A DNA stretch of 64,000 bases from Laburnicola sp. R22_1 (GCA_014281115.1 JACONQ010000020.1:434001-498000), one strand, 5' to 3'; positions 32,330-45,565 are shown, counted from the first letter of the stretch. The notes: generated by a model not told the origin, from the letters alone. Program-made: numbers and translations.

Positions 32330-34348
32330 ATGGAGATGGAGCAAGCTGGCGAGAAGCCCACTGTGCCCACGCCGGTCGCCTCGGTCGAGGATACGCCCCG
32401 CGACAGCTCGCCGGATAGCAAGCGCAAGCGCAAGCGGGACGGCGGCAACAGGCCGTCCAAGCACCTTCAACACGGCAGCCATCAAGCTAAGAAAAGAAAT
32501 ATGGGACGTAAGGAGCATTTGTGAGTCCCCCGCCAGCCCCGCCAGTGCGCGTCTGGCGTCTCTAACTAAGCAGCCGCGAGGGGCTAGATAGGCGCGGGCG
32601 CAACGCAGAGCAGCAGGCCAAGAACAAGAACAAGCAGAAGGAGCACACCGGCGCCAGTGCGCCCTCGGCACTGCCGTCCGCTTTCCCCAGCGACGAGGTC
32701 GAGGCCGAGGAACGCCGCCCGAAGCGCAAGGTTGCCGTCATGATGGGATACTCTGGCACTGGCTACAAGGGCATGCAGATCGACAGCAAGCAGAAGACCA
32801 TCGAGGGCGACTTGTTCAATGCCTTTGTCAAGGCCGGCGCCATTTCCAAGGCGAATGCCGACGACCCCAAGAAGTCGTCGCTGGTGCGCTGTGCGCGGAC
32901 CGACAAGGGCGTGCATGCCGCCGGAAACATGATTTCGCTCAAGCTGATCATCGAGGATGAGGACATCGTCGACAAGATCAACAGCCACTTGTCTGAACAG
33001 ATTAGAGTATGGGGTATTCAGCGGACCACTGGCTCCTTTAGCTGCTACCAGGCTTGCGACTCTCGCTGGTACGAATACTTGATCCCCACTCATACTTTCC
33101 TGCCACCACACCCGTCCAGCCATCTCGGGAAGAAGCTGGAGGAATTCGCCGAGAAGGAGGGTGACATGGACGAGTATCGAAAGCGCCAGGCCGAGGTGGC
33201 TCATTTCTGGCCAGAGGTGGAGGAGAAGCACATCAAACCAATCCTGGAGGCCCTGGACGATTCTATACGTCCGCTTGTAGAAGAAGCATTGTATAACGTA
33301 GAAGCGATTGACGCACCCGAAGGCGACCCTGCCATTGACGCAGCTATTGAAGCTGGGGCGGATCAGGATCGCCCGTTCGCGGAAGGAGGGTCTTCTGTGG
33401 AGACTGCAGGAGGCCAGGAAGCCACGAAAGAACAAGCCCAAAAGTCAGTCACCAACGAGCCAACGGAGCAGGAGAACAAGGAGACAATGGAAGGCATCGA
33501 GAGACAGCAGCCAGACGTCTCCTTAGACGCCGAGACGGATGGTAGTATACAACTTCCCGACGGTGTTGTGAACAAGCCGGTCCTTGAAGCTGCCGTCAAA
33601 GTACTGAAGAAAGCCTACCTGGACGCGAAGAAGACATATCGCATCTCCCCCGAGCGACAAACGCGTGTCCAAGCCGCGTTGAACCAATACGTCGGCACTC
33701 ACAGGTTTCACAATTACACCATCCAGAAGAAGTTCAACGACCGCTCCGCCCAACGGTTCATCAAATCTTTCCAGGTTGGGGCGAAGCCCATAATCATCAA
33801 CGACACCGAGTGGCTCTCCCTCAAAGTCCATGGACAGAGCTTTATGATGCATCAGATCCGCAAGATGATTGGCATGGCTGCGCTCACGGTCCGATGCGGC
33901 ACACATCCGGATATCTTCAAGCTATCGTTTGAAAACAATATTATACGCATTCCAAAAGCGCCCGGTTTGGGGCTGCTGTTGGAGAGGCCGGTCTTCGATT
34001 CGTACAATGCCAAGGCGGCTAAGCAAGCTGGGAGGGAGAGTCTCGATTTCTCGAAGTACGAAAAAGATATCGAAGCTTTCAAAGAGCGTGAAATCTACCA
34101 GCGCATCTTCAGGGAAGAAGCGCATGGCAACCAGTATGTTCTTGGTTTATTCTTACTGTTTATTGTTCGACTACTGACCCATGAGCAGATTCAATTCCTT
34201 CTTCACTCATCTCGACAACTACAAGGACCCTATATTCCTGTACCTAACCTCCGGCGGTCTCGAAGCTACGAAGAGGCTGAACAACAAGTCTATACAGGGC
34301 AAGTGGGAGGACTCGGAAGATGAGAATGCATCGGGTGGTGAGGGCTGA
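32330..34348 (+). CDS. PUS1: tRNA pseudouridine synthase, Pus1 (TruA) family
   Basis: Isomerises uridine to pseudouridine in tRNAs and other RNAs, mainly nuclear. Exons: 32330-32520, 32574-34133 and 34189-34348; introns 32521-32573 (GTGAGT, branch CTAAC, CAG) and 34134-34188 (GTATGT, branch CTGAC, CAG); 636 residues. The basic N terminus (KRKRKRDGG) suggests nuclear import. TruA-type core: KVAVMMGYSGTGYKGMQI, the catalytic Asp in VRCARTDKGVHAAGNMI, FSCYQACDSRWYEYLIPTHT and, after the insert, THRFHNYT and KVHGQSFMMHQIRKMIGMA. About 150 residues rich in Glu/Gln/Thr (roughly 33,170-33,570) separate the two halves, an insert typical of eukaryotic Pus1 but long here. The last exon adds FNSFFTHLDNYKDPIFLYL and an acidic end. 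Confidence 0.94.
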
Positions 34349-34710
34349 CGAATAATTCTCCGTTCGAAGCACGCCCAAATCCAGATTAGATACCATTGAC
34401 GTATGTTTATCCAGACACGAGCGATTTCTTATTCATTTCTGCTATTGCAGTTGGCCCGTGATACGTTAATGTCGACGTTTATTGTCTATGAGAAGGATTT
34501 TGCATCAGTGACGAGGGGATGTTTGGTAACGAGCTGGTTGGTAAGTTGGTTCATGCCACAACTTTGAAGTGGGCTGTTTGCTGATGTCATTGTCACTCGA
34601 AGTCTTGTTCAATCTTGTTCAAGAGAGCTTGAAACGGCTCGATTGGATTTCTCTGGGCCGAGCGTAGAACAGCCGAAATTGACATTTACGACGGCGGACC
34701 TAGCAACGCT
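34349..34710. other. Convergent intergenic region, Pus1 / cyclase
   Basis: Both flanking genes end here. It should contain both 3' ends. A local duplication is visible near 34,605-34,625 (cttgttcaatcttgttcaa). No gene seen. Confidence 0.45.
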
Positions 34711-35908
34711 CTAGAAGATTGCAAGAGCGTTCGGTGGTGAGCCTACAAGCCCTGGAATATTGAGCGGGGCAGAGGTCAACAGAAACGTGTACCGTCTTGT
34801 CTTCTTGCAATGCGCAGACAAGGCTTTGAGATCCCACAACTCGCCAATACTCATTCCAAACATAGACAGGAGCCATGGATGTAGAACTGAAGCAGTGTCA
34901 GCATTATGCCGTCACCGGTACAGGAATGAGCTTACAGAGGTCTTCAGGTGCGCCCACGGATCCATCCTCCTTAATTGGCATCAAAGCTTCGAAACCGATG
35001 GCGTCGCTCGCGACTGCCGCAAAGTGTTTGTCCCACAGCCATTTCGCTGTCTCCAGGGTGCCATGGACTCCCGCCAACTGCATGTTCTGCATTTTAGCGA
35101 AGTCGGCTGGCTGTGGGGCCTCGAGAACTTCTGTCGCGCCTGTCCGGATGATGAGCACGTCACCTGGGCGAAACTCGACTGCTTGATCCTTTGCAATGGT
35201 CTCGATGTCAGCTACGGTAATGCGGTGCTCTTCGTAAGGATGGAAGATGGCTTCGTCGCCGGTTTTTCCTTCTGCTGCCGCCTTCGTTTCGAACCAGGCT
35301 TTGACATCTATCAAGACTCCACGCGCGACTAGACCACCGGAGACATGCCAATGATCCAGTGTGGGCATCTTGTTTGTATCAGTCGAACCCGGAGAGAGGG
35401 CTTCCTGGGTGACTTTGATGCCATTGTATGCTAGCTCCGTCTTCTGGTGCAGCCAATGGACAAGGCTATCCCACTGGCTGCTCGCCTATCATTTGATCAC
35501 TACGGGCATACAAGTGCTCATAGACCAAGAGCGCGAACCTGCGTGTTGAACGTCAACTCGTCATCCCAGCCGCAGCCCGAGGACAAGCCCGCATCGCTCA
35601 GCTTCGTCACCCTGTGAGCTGTAGCTAGGCGGCCCATCGGAATTTTGTTGGCATCGAGAGGCCAGCTAAAGGCGAAATGTCAGTCTTCTGCCCTCGTCAA
35701 TGATACTCAGTCAGGCCCACTTGAGTGAAATGGAGACGCCATCTCGTGCTTCTTTGCACGCCTCAGCCACGATGGCAGGCGTTAGGATGTTCAGCGTGCC
35801 GCGCAAATCTTTCTTGCCGTCCTTGTCGAAGATACCCCAGGCACATCCCTGGGGCATGCCATCAACTAGAGGGAGATGATCAAAGTCGGGAAGGGGCATT
35901 GTGGCCAT
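34711..35908 (-). CDS. Cyclase-family (kynurenine-formamidase-like) metal hydrolase
   Basis: Member of the cyclase/arylformamidase-like family (Pfam Cyclase), metal-dependent hydrolases; the substrate of fungal members of this branch is mostly unknown. Exons: 35908-35721, 35665-35539, 35473-34936 and 34886-34711, with GT-AG introns 35720-35666, 35538-35474 and 34935-34887; all frames join to 342 residues. Seen: MPLPDFDHLPLVDGMPQGCA, WGIFDKDGKKDLRGTLNILT, SLNWPLDANKIPM, LDHWHVSGGLVARGVLIDV, FRPGDVLIIRTG, SDAIGFEALMP, and the C-terminal SIGELWDLKALSAHCKK and SPPNALAIF. It starts only ~30 bp from the edge of the AT-rich block, so its promoter lies partly in heterochromatin-like DNA. Confidence 0.88.
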
Positions 35909-36104
35909 TTTGCAGTGCTACACTATTAAGCAGTTGTTAGTGAAGAAAGTGGAATGTAATGTGTAGGATTGAGCTAAGTGAAAAATCTGCTATATAGCGC
36001 TATTATATAATAGCGCGTAAATAATAACACCTACTAGGTAGTATAGAGTATTTTTTTAATATTCCTCTTACCTAAAGGTGTTAAAGAATAAATACTTTAT
36101 AGTA

Positions 36105-36270
36105 TAAAGGTCGGCTTACCAAATACCTTTTTTAATCTTTTTTTTAGTTTAAGATTAAAGTAGATTAAGATAGAAGGTTATATATACTATATACAGCACC
36201 TAATTCTAATTAAAAACTAACCTTAAATATTACCTAATAATATAATAATAGTTTAAGCCTTAAACTTACT
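36105..36270 (+). repeat. Repeat R1, copy 1
   Basis: About 160 bp (from GGCTTACCAAATACC to about TTAAACTTACTTA) that recurs in direct orientation at 45,565-45,725 and, more diverged, near 53,780-53,950. It is probably LTR or untranslated sequence of an old retroelement family. Confidence 0.75.
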
Positions 36271-36329
36271 TATACTTTGCCTACACCCTATAAGCTTCTT
36301 ACCTATATAAGATTTACTTACGCTATACA

Positions 36330-39150
36330 CAGTTTATCTAGATTATTACTAAGACTACAAAAATTAGGCCTTACACTACTTTATAGCGTAAATAGCTATT
36401 AATAGACAAGAAGCTACCTTTACTAAAGTAGCACTATTCTTTCTTTAGTATAGATATAATATAGACTTATCTAAGCTAGATATAGAAATAGAAGCTATTA
36501 ATTATTACTAGTAGAATTTGCAGCTAGTAAAGTCTATTAAAGCTTTACTATAGAAGTTCTAAAAAGTTTTTATATTTATCTAAGCTAAAATAGCTAAGTT
36601 CTAATAAAAGCAAAAGCGGTAAGTAAACTAATACTAGAGAGACACTTCTATATTAAAGGAAAGAGACAAAGTCTAGCTCTAGTATAAAGACTACCTATCT
36701 AACTTCTACCCTAATAAAAAGTTAAACTAAAAAATACAAAGTTTATAGTTATATAAGTAATAGACTTCTATAATATAGAAATAAATATTCTACCTTAAGT
36801 TTACCTAGTGTTCTTAGTAAATTAACTATGCCTAGCTAAAAAAGACTCTCTTTCTAGCTAGGCTATAGATAATAGAAAACTAAAGGCTATTATTATTAAA
36901 GGAGAAGAGGAATAGATTATAGAAGATATCTTAGCTAAAAAATCTATTTAAAGGGAGAGAGGACTATAAAGATTACTATACTAAGTTAAGTAATTAAATA
37001 ATACTAACCTAACTTAGGAACCTACTACAAATTTCTTTACTATAAAGATATTAAATTACTAGAAAATATATACCTCCCTATTCTAAAATAATAATAAAAA
37101 GTTACTTATAAACTTTTATAGGAACTCTTTAAACTAATAAATTCGCTATAGCTTCTAGTATAAAAGTTATATTTCTAGTAGAGAACTTAGAAAGCCTCTA
37201 CTAAAGAAGGGTTAAAATAAGTCTAGACCTCTAGTCCTCCCTACTAATTACTTAAGAATTAGTAGAGAATAAGACTATAATCTACTTAGAAGAGTAGAAA
37301 ATATATAAGGAAATACTATAAATTATTTAAAAGTATTGGCTTTAGTATAAACTAGTAAAAGGAAAAAGAATTATCCTCTCTGTAATAAAATAATATAGAT
37401 CTTAAGTAATAGGAAGTAAGGTAATTAGGAAGAGGAGAAGGGAGGACTATTTAGAGGAGGATATTATAAAAAGAGAAAACAAATATAGCATAACTAAAAG
37501 AATTAAAGTATTTTAAGAGCTAAGCTTATAGCTTAGCTATACCTATAAAGTTATAAACTATATAAGAAAACACTTCTAGACCTTTATAATAAGGCTAGAT
37601 ATAGAGATTAGAAAAATTCTAATATTCTAAAAAATAGATAGAAACACTACTCCTTCTTTATAAACTTACTCTTACCTAGATTAGAATTAAAGTCTATCCT
37701 CTTAACCTTCTTATAAAGAATAGTAATTTAATTAGAACTAATAGCTATAAAATCTAAAACCTACTTAATATACTCTAAAAGAGCAGCAATCTTATATTTT
37801 CTTAATATCTTACTAGCGCAGATAGTCTCTATAATATCTAGGATAAGCTTAACTAGATCCTAATAGGAAGGCTCTATAATAAGTAGGATAAAAGTAGTAA
37901 TTAACTATAACACAAAGTTAGCTAAAGGAAATAAACTTTAAAAACTTAGAACTTATAGTAAGTTTATTAGAAAGAGCTTAAAGAATAGTATAAGTATTTT
38001 ACTAAACTATAAGAATTTAATATAAAAGCTCTATATTCTAGCTAAAATATTTAGTATTAGTATTATCTATTGTTTAGGGCTTAACTTAAGCGCTTTAGAT
38101 AGCAAAGCTATACTTATAGATAAAGAAGTTAAGATAAGCTTACTAGAGATTAAAAAAAGGCTTACTAGTATAATCTTTATTATAAAAAGTACGCTTTAGA
38201 ATAAAATTAGCAAACTTAGTCTTAGTAAAGTCCTCTTATAAGCTATTCTAGATCTAGGATATAAATTAGCAAGAAAAAAGTTTACTAAAGAATTATTATA
38301 CTTTATCTAAATACTTACTAGAGTAGAGACTATAAGCCTTATAGTTATACTTCTTTTCTATAAGCCTCTACGCACAAAGAGCAAACTACTTAAGGCAGCG
38401 CTAATAGGACCTCTTATAAATATAGGTAGCTTTAAAGATAAAGACCTTAGATATTATATAAATAGCTTTAAGAGTCTTCTAATTATAGCCTAGACCATTA
38501 ATAAACTACTTAAAATTAGCAAGGAATAATATAAAAAAAATAGAAAACTAACCTTTTAATAGTCCTCTATAGTTTTGTTAAGTATAAACTCCTTAAAGTC
38601 CTCTATACTATAGGTATCTAGAGTAGGAAGTAAAGGCTTACTATTATAAGTAGAAGCGCTATAAGTTAAAATCTTTATAGAAGAATGCTAAGCTATAGTT
38701 AAGCCATACTTTGTATACTTATTTAGAGTTATAAGGCCTAGCGTAATATATTACTTAGAGGCTCTATCTATAATAGAGATTAGTAGTATTAAAAATAGTA
38801 CTAAAGCAGAAGAAATAAAAAATAGTATTAAAGTAGGAGGGAAGATAATAAAAGTGCAGTGCAATATTAATAAAGAGCGTTATAGATATATTAGTAAAAT
38901 AAAAGAGAAAGGCAGCACTAAAGTAGGAATCTTTTTTTATTTACCTTAGCTAGAGTATCTAATAAATAACGCTAGCGTAAATTCTTAACTAAAATAGGCA
39001 GCTATACTATAGAAACTAAGAGATATAAATATAAACACGCTAGATATAATAACTAGTGCCTACTAGAGGTAAAAGGACCTAATACATGCAGTATTAGATA
39101 TATCCTTAAGACTTTAGGCGCGTAAAAAAATTCTTTTTAGAGGAGAGATA
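36330..39150. mobile_element. Degraded retroelement sequence, Gag-like at the left end
   Basis: The left end (about 36,350-36,600) resembles, at nucleotide level, 53,300-53,470 and reads like a Gag N-terminal region (RLGLTPYYSANSYQQ-type text once stops are ignored). The remainder is too mutated to assign. Long stretches at 37,600-38,600 show no recognisable protein on either strand. Confidence 0.45.
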
Positions 39151-39152
39151 TA

Positions 39153-39371
39153 TATAAGAGGCTAAGCGCCCTTCTACTAGTTACTTAGCCTGCTACCTTA
39201 AAGCTCTTAGTCTATACTCCTTAGAGCCTTAGAGTCCTAGAGCACTAAGTTTATACTTCTACTAAGCTAGAAGTATATAAGTTAATAGCTAGAGTTACCT
39301 TTAAAACTCTATTAAATTTATAAGTTTACTTAGGCAACTCTAACCTCTTAGTCCAAAGCCCCTTACAGAAA
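39153..39371 (+). repeat. Solo-LTR-like repeat (R2), copy 1
   Basis: About 215 bp with mutually inverted ends (AAG(A/G)GGCTAAGCGCCC at the left, GCCCCTTACA at the right). It recurs in direct orientation at 45,730-45,912. It sits between degraded retroelement sequence and the copia RT remnant. A clear target duplication was not found. Confidence 0.6.
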
Positions 39372-39479
39372 TAGAGAGTAGATAAGTAGAGTTTTATTAT
39401 TAATAAAGGGCTATTATAGGCTTATATAACTATAAATACTTAAATTACACTATTATAACTAATTAGTTACTTAGCTAGA

Positions 39480-39926
39480 TAATTAATAGTAATACAGTAG
39501 TGCTCTATAAGCTCCTAGATAGTTATAAGAAGTCTAGAAAGTATGTTAGGCTTAAAAAGGCACTATATAGGCTGCGCGATTTGCTATTACTATAGTATAG
39601 AGAGTTCTCTAGTACACTAAAAGCTTAGGCTTATTGCATTAAAAGAAGAGCTATGCCTTTTCTATAATAGTAAGCAATAAATCCTTCTACTCTTCTATAT
39701 TAATAAGATCTTACTTTTATATTATAAAAATAGTAAGTCTACTACTTATAAGCTTCTTAATATTATAAAAAAGTATATAAGATTAAGGACTAAAGTAAAG
39801 TTAAGTAGTTTCTTAGAATTAAGATAATCTATAATAAAGAGGCTTATATAATCTCTTTAATCTATAATATATATATTAATAAGATTGCTAAATACGTTAA
39901 ACCTATACATATAGAGAGCTTTCTAG
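39480..39926 (+). pseudogene. Old copia reverse transcriptase, left fragment
   Basis: With stops tolerated, the plus strand reads copia RT text: KALYRLRDLLLL (about 39,560), LLFYIDKILLLYYK and ending ISLIYNIYINKIAKYVK. The frame continues at 45,449-45,560 (after the younger copia insertion), so the two were once joined. Confidence 0.65.
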
Positions 39927-40245
39927 TGTTAGATAGACAGTCTCTGTGAATCACTATAATTTTACTGTGAATTACAGTGGATAGGTGTGTTCGATTATAT
40001 GGCCTTTACATACTAGCAGTTAGTGTAAATTATAGTGTTTTCACTATGAAATTAAAAGAGGCCGGCGTACTACTGTTTTGCACTGCCCCTATACTATCCC
40101 AAATAGTACTAGTGTGTCTTGGCACTAGATAGATACTTCTCGCGATAGCCGAGCTTCTCTAGGAGTAAGAAGGAAAAAAAAACATCAATCAATCAACCAT
40201 ACCACTTCCTATCTCATCTTATTAAGAATACCCCTATATCTAACA
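39927..40245 (+). repeat. 5' LTR of copia element B
   Basis: 319 bp, TGTTAG...TAACA. It differs from the 3' LTR mainly by C/T and G/A changes, on both strands. Confidence 0.92.
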
Positions 40246-40349
40246 ATTAAGAGTCTCACTGCCTCGATCAAATCGATTATTATATCTTTATTAATACTTA
40301 GGGTTTCCACAGTAATTCTAACCAACTATTTAAACTACACACCATGGCT

Positions 40350-43300
40350 GAGGCAAATTAAAGCCCGAGCCCAATCACTAGAGGTCTGGGATCTCATCGA
40401 CCTAGCCCTACCTATCGAACCTACAATCAAACCAATCATGCCAACGGCACTAGACGTTGGTTTCTATCAACCAAATAGCGTGTTTACTAACGCACACCCG
40501 ACTAACCCCAACAAACGTCCAACGCTGCCGTTGCAGCTATCGCAAATTAGTCTAAAGGGTTACAATGAGAATATGAACTACTACAAGAATCAACTCGAAA
40601 CCTTCAAGATACTCGACCGCGCATACCGCGATAAGAAGGCGAATCTAGACAAACTAGTTACCCTTATACAATTAACGACCTCGGTACACTTGCAGACTAA
40701 TTACTGCATACTAGGTTAATTAATTAGACAATAGATTAAGAACCTTACAATTATAGTTAGGGTTGATCAAGATAACAAAGAACAACAGGTAAGGGCCAGG
40801 TATCAAGATGTCCTTAAGCCGATAAGGACTGCTGGATCATAGGCAACCTGGCTTGCTAAGTACGATTATGCAGCTATAGAAGCTAAGTTTAACAGAGTCC
40901 CAGAGCTCTAGAAGCCTAACTTAGTTAAGAAGGATTTTATGAAGGCAGTGTCTAACATCGTACCTATTTAGGTTACAACCTTCTATTAGAATAGGAGCAA
41001 GAATTATGCTATTAGAAGAAAAGAAATAGTGAAACTCTTTTAAGAACACATAGTAATGCAGCACCCAATTAAGGGCAAACAAAAGGGCACTTTTGCTATT
41101 ACAGAACTATCTCTCGCTAATAGTAATGCAACTACCCAGACCACAGATAGGGACGCCTATCCTATAGATAAAGCAGCATCACTCAAGCAAGGCAGATTAC
41201 GCGCCAAGAAAGCTAGCTCTAAAACTAAATCCAAGCAGTCCGCGATTATAGACAATAAGCCAATAGCAGTTAGTGGCTAAGAAGAATTAAACCTTAAGTG
41301 CCCTACTTGTGAACAACGCTATAATCTAAAAGACTGCTTTTACGCTTTCTCTAAGAAACAACCTAAATGGTTTTAACTAAAGTCAGCAATAGTTGTCCTA
41401 ATAAAATTTAGAATAGAGAATAACCTAGTGCTAATGGAAAGTATAAGATCTGTTAAGCGTCCAAGATTATAGATACTAAGAATTAAATAATTAAGCACCC
41501 CTACTCTAACTCGAATCACTAAAGTTACTAACGATAAATAACTAGATAGCAGACGAATTACTGTTCTCTTAGCGAGCTTTAATGCCGCCTTCTACTACTT
41601 AGACCTAAACACATACCTACTACATTACTCCGCGATCCTTAATTCTAGTATAACTTACTATATTTTTAATAATATTAATCGTTTTGTCACGCTGCAACTA
41701 CTATTGCCAGGAGACTTTATATAAGCGGGCTTAATACGAGTATAGATTAGGGGATATAAGAGTGTCTATCTACACGTTAAGAGTGTATAAGGAAATAGGG
41801 TAATAAGGCTAGACAACGTTGCCTACTGCTCTAATCTACTATACAACCTAGTGTCTTTCTAATTACTCTGCAGGCAAGGCCTCTAGTGGGACACGCTAGC
41901 AGATCTAATAATAATTAAGAGAAGGGACAATGCAATCCTCGCCAAACTTTAAGAAATACACAATTAATAGGTACTAGAGTTTAGAGCAACACTAATACCA
42001 AATTGTACTATACCTAATAGTACGTACGTTATACACAAGATCACTACGCGTACCGTACAACGAGCGCAGAAGGCGGACGCCAACACATGGCATAAACGAC
42101 TAGGCCATCTAGGTCCTTAGGCGCTAGAACACATAGTAAATCACTATAAGGAGGTGCGCCTTAAAGGACTAACTACAGTCTAATATAATGCTTACAGTAA
42201 ATTAAAGCTTAAGCGACAAATTAGATAATAGACTAAACAAATTAATAACAGTCTTAGTAAGAGAGTTGCTATAGACTTTTACAACTTTAAAGATAAGAGC
42301 TCCACTAGCGAGAAAAGCCAAATGCTTATCACTAATCGATTCTTAGGCATGGCTTGGGATTTCTACTTTAAAGACAACTAACTAGCACGAACAATTATTA
42401 AATAGCTAAAGGAATTTATACTATTTATAAAAGTATAGTTTAAGGTGATAGTTAAAGTTATTAAATCGAATAATAAGATCTTCTTAGTTAAGCAAGACGT
42501 TTACAAATAGTGTGTTAGTAAAGATATTATTATTAAGCCTTTAGCACCTAATACCCAAGCTTAAAATAGAGGAGCTAAACGCTTAGGAGGTGTAATTAAG
42601 AAGAAGAGTTGTGTAATGCGACTTAACGCCAACCTTCCCTAGACACTATGGCCAGAAATTATACAGGCGGCTGTATACCTATATAATTAAACTCCGAACT
42701 ACGCTAATTAATAGCAATTATCATACGAAGTATTCTTTACAACAGATGCTTTCTAAAATGGCATTGTTACTTAACTAAAGAAACTAAACTAGGCTTACCT
42801 TAGAGTCTATGGCTATAAAGCCTTTGCCATAACTAATAATACAAAACGCAGTAAGAGCAAGCTCTAAAGGTTAGATCTAAAAGTATAGATTAGATACCTA
42901 GTAGGCTACTAATTAATAAACATCTAGAGGATATAGATACCTTCACTTAAGAAAGTTATTAGTATCTAAGATGTTATCTTTAATAAAAAATTAGTATTCT
43001 TAGGTAAAGAAGAAGACCTGTTAGATAACCTTATGCATAGCACTTATAAAGAGATTGCTGCATAGACCTAATTAGTAGAGCTATTGCCCTTACTACTAGA
43101 ATACGAAAACACCGAGTCTTTATATAAGGATAAGTTAATTACTAACTTTTACAAGGATGACAATAATGCTCTAGGGTACTATTAAGGAAGGAAGATTAAT
43201 TACACCTACCTAATACTACTAGTAATACCTCCGCCTGTCGCACTACTTGCCTAATTAATAGCGAGCCTTAAACATAATTAACATAAACAATTTCCTATTA

Positions 43301-45010
43301 GATTACCACAGCTAGATTAACGCGCTGTGCTATAGGCAGCCGCTTTCCTAGCCGAAATATAGGCAGGGGACAGAGGCAAATATAAGGGGAAGCCACTTAA
43401 CAAGGCGCAATTTAATCGCATGCTTGCAGTAGGAAAGAAACCCTATTAAAGTTAAATGCCAGAACCTCTATCTTGCAGAACATAGCTAAATAATTATCTG
43501 CTATTTAATATATAGAAGGATGCTAAGCGATTACACCTACAAAGCTACAAAGAAATAAGGTCTTAGAGTAAGGTGCCTGCTGCCCTAGTGCGATCACGCG
43601 GCCACTAAATTCTTAACTGCATGTGGGTATATACCTACAAACTCGACAAATACTATTAATTTTAGAAGTGCAAGGCTAGGTTGGTAGTGCGCAGAGATTA
43701 ACAACGCCACCTTACTACTTAGGACACCTACGCCGCAACCCTCGCAGGACAATTATTTCGTCTACTTATGTCTATGGCGGCTCGGTACGACCTAGAACTC
43801 AGCTAGTACGACGTTACTAACGCCTTCGTCCACGCGAAACTGGACAGAGAACTCTATATAAGAATACCACGAGGTTATACCTAATTAGGCACTATCCTAT
43901 AGTTGCACAAGACACTGTATGGTCTTTAAATCTTACTACTACTATGGCAGAGAGAATTTACTAGTGCTCTTAAGGATCTTAGTTTTACTATAGTCCTATA
44001 CGAATCTTGCTATATAATTAAAGACGGCATTATTATTTTCTTCTATATAGACAACCTTATTGTCGCCTACTTAAGGGATTAGAAACACGCTGCTAATATA
44101 GTAATAAAAAAGATAAGTATAAAGTTCACCCTTACTAGAGGTAACAATCTTTAGTAGTTTCTAGGGATTAAAATTGTTAGAGACTGTGTAAGTAGGCAAC
44201 TCTGGCTATTATAGGCGTCCTATATAAATAAGATTAGTCGCCTTATTAACTAACGCGACCTTAAACACGAAACCCTAATGTTAGCAGTTAAATTACTACC
44301 TTGAGAAGAACTTGCCACAAAGGCAGAGATTAACTAATACTAGCAAAAGATAGGATTAATCTTATACGCTATAGTAACTACGCGTCTAGATATCGCTTTT
44401 GCAAGCTCCTAACTATTGCGTTTCCTATTAAATTCTAGCAACAATCATTATAATGCCGCTAATCGCGTACTGCTATACCTATCCTCTACCTAATTACTAG
44501 AGTTACGCTTTAGAGGAGTAGACACCTATAAGGTTGCTAGCGACGCGTTGTTTGTAAACAATAACCTTAATAGAAAGAGCTTGCAAGGATATATTATTAA
44601 GCTATTTAGTAGTCTTGTAGCCTAGAAGGCAAATAAACAAGACACTATTACTACTTTAATAACTAAAGCTAAGTTGCTGGCACTTTTACAGGTTGCAAAG
44701 GAGGCACTCTTTATGGCTTAGTTAATTGCTAAACTTAAGATTAAACTCTCACCCTTAATAATTACTATTAATTGCGACAATTAACAAACTATTCGACTTG
44801 TTACCGAAGAAATTGCCAAGTTACAAACAAAGCTTAGGCACGTCGACATACACAATTATTAGCTTTAATAAGAAGTAGTACGTAGAGCTATTAAAGTCTA
44901 GTACTAATAATTAGAAGAAATAGCAGTAGATAGTCTTACAAAGGCTCTGCCAGCTAGTAAATAGACTAAGTTCGTTAATTAACTCGGACTTAAAGACGTT
45001 AGGGGAAGAA
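40350..45010 (+). pseudogene. Gag-Pol of copia element B, many stops
   Basis: Open islands remain at 40,438-40,719 (Gag: NYYKNQLETFKILDRAYRDK) and 41,056-41,280 (Lys-rich, before the zinc finger). Integrase text is visible at about 42,280-42,500. RT text includes SLDREVYIRIPRGY-like near 43,850, KTLYGLQ near 43,920 and YIDNLI near 44,050. RNase H lies at about 44,500-44,900. Most interruptions are TAG or TAA at expected Gln codons. Confidence 0.8.
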
Positions 45011-45130
45011 TCACCGACCAAGAGGTCGACCTGGACGAATTAGAATACAGGATGGAAGTTTTTAGACTATGAGCTATAGTACGGTTGCGAAGAATTAGGT
45101 CCAGCTTAGGATGGTTCTAAGCTAAGGGGG

Positions 45131-45448
45131 TGTATTAGATAGATAGTCCCTGTAAATCACTGTGATTTCACTGTAAATTATGGTGGGTAGGTGTGTCCGA
45201 TTATATGGCCTTTATACACTAGCAGTTAGTGTAAATTATAGTGTTTTTACTATGAAATTAAAAGAGGCCGGTGCACCACTGTTTTGCACTGCCCCTGTAC
45301 TATCCCAAATAGTACTAGTGTGTCTTGGCACTAGATAGATACTTCTCGCGATAGCCGAGCTTCTCTAGGAGTAAGAAGGAAAAAACATTAATTAATTAAC
45401 TATACCACTTCCCATCTTATCTCATTAAGAATACCCCTATATCTAATA
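45131..45448 (+). repeat. 3' LTR of copia element B
   Basis: 318 bp, TGTATTAG...TAATA; the terminal CA has become TA, a C-to-T change. Directly preceded by the purine tract. Confidence 0.92.
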
Positions 45449-45565
45449 TCTAGAGACTTCTATACCTATAGTAGAGCTGCTAAAAAATAATAAGAAAGCT
45501 ATAAAGCAAAATATTAAGCGCTACTAAGAGCGTACTAAATTAGTTCTTTATACTACTATTATAAT
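45449..45565 (+). pseudogene. Old copia reverse transcriptase, right fragment
   Basis: Continuation of the frame left at 39,926 (PIVELLKNN then an ERTKLVLYTTIIT-like RT end). It is then cut off by repeat R1 copy 2 at about 45,565. Confidence 0.55.

Larger units (their letters stand above)
39927..45448 (+). mobile_element. Copia element B, complete but RIP-degraded
   Basis: 5,522 bp, LTRs at 39,927-40,245 and 45,131-45,448, flanked by the target duplication TCTAG (39,922-39,926 and 45,449-45,453). A purine tract GCTAAGGGGG precedes the 3' LTR, fixing plus orientation. Gag begins near 40,350; a CPTCEQRYNLKDC zinc-finger-like motif is at about 41,300. Pol domains follow in copia order, ending in RT/RNase H text (VASDALFVNN, HVDIHNY, SLTKALPAS) near 44,500-44,960. 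The element lies inside an older copia RT. Confidence 0.93.

Noticed and set aside
31074..32524. Plus-strand open frames opposite TFIIE-alpha
   Set aside because: Mirror frames of the well-supported minus-strand gene; His/Leu/Val-rich without homology. Only the portion from 32330 is real, as exon 1 of Pus1.
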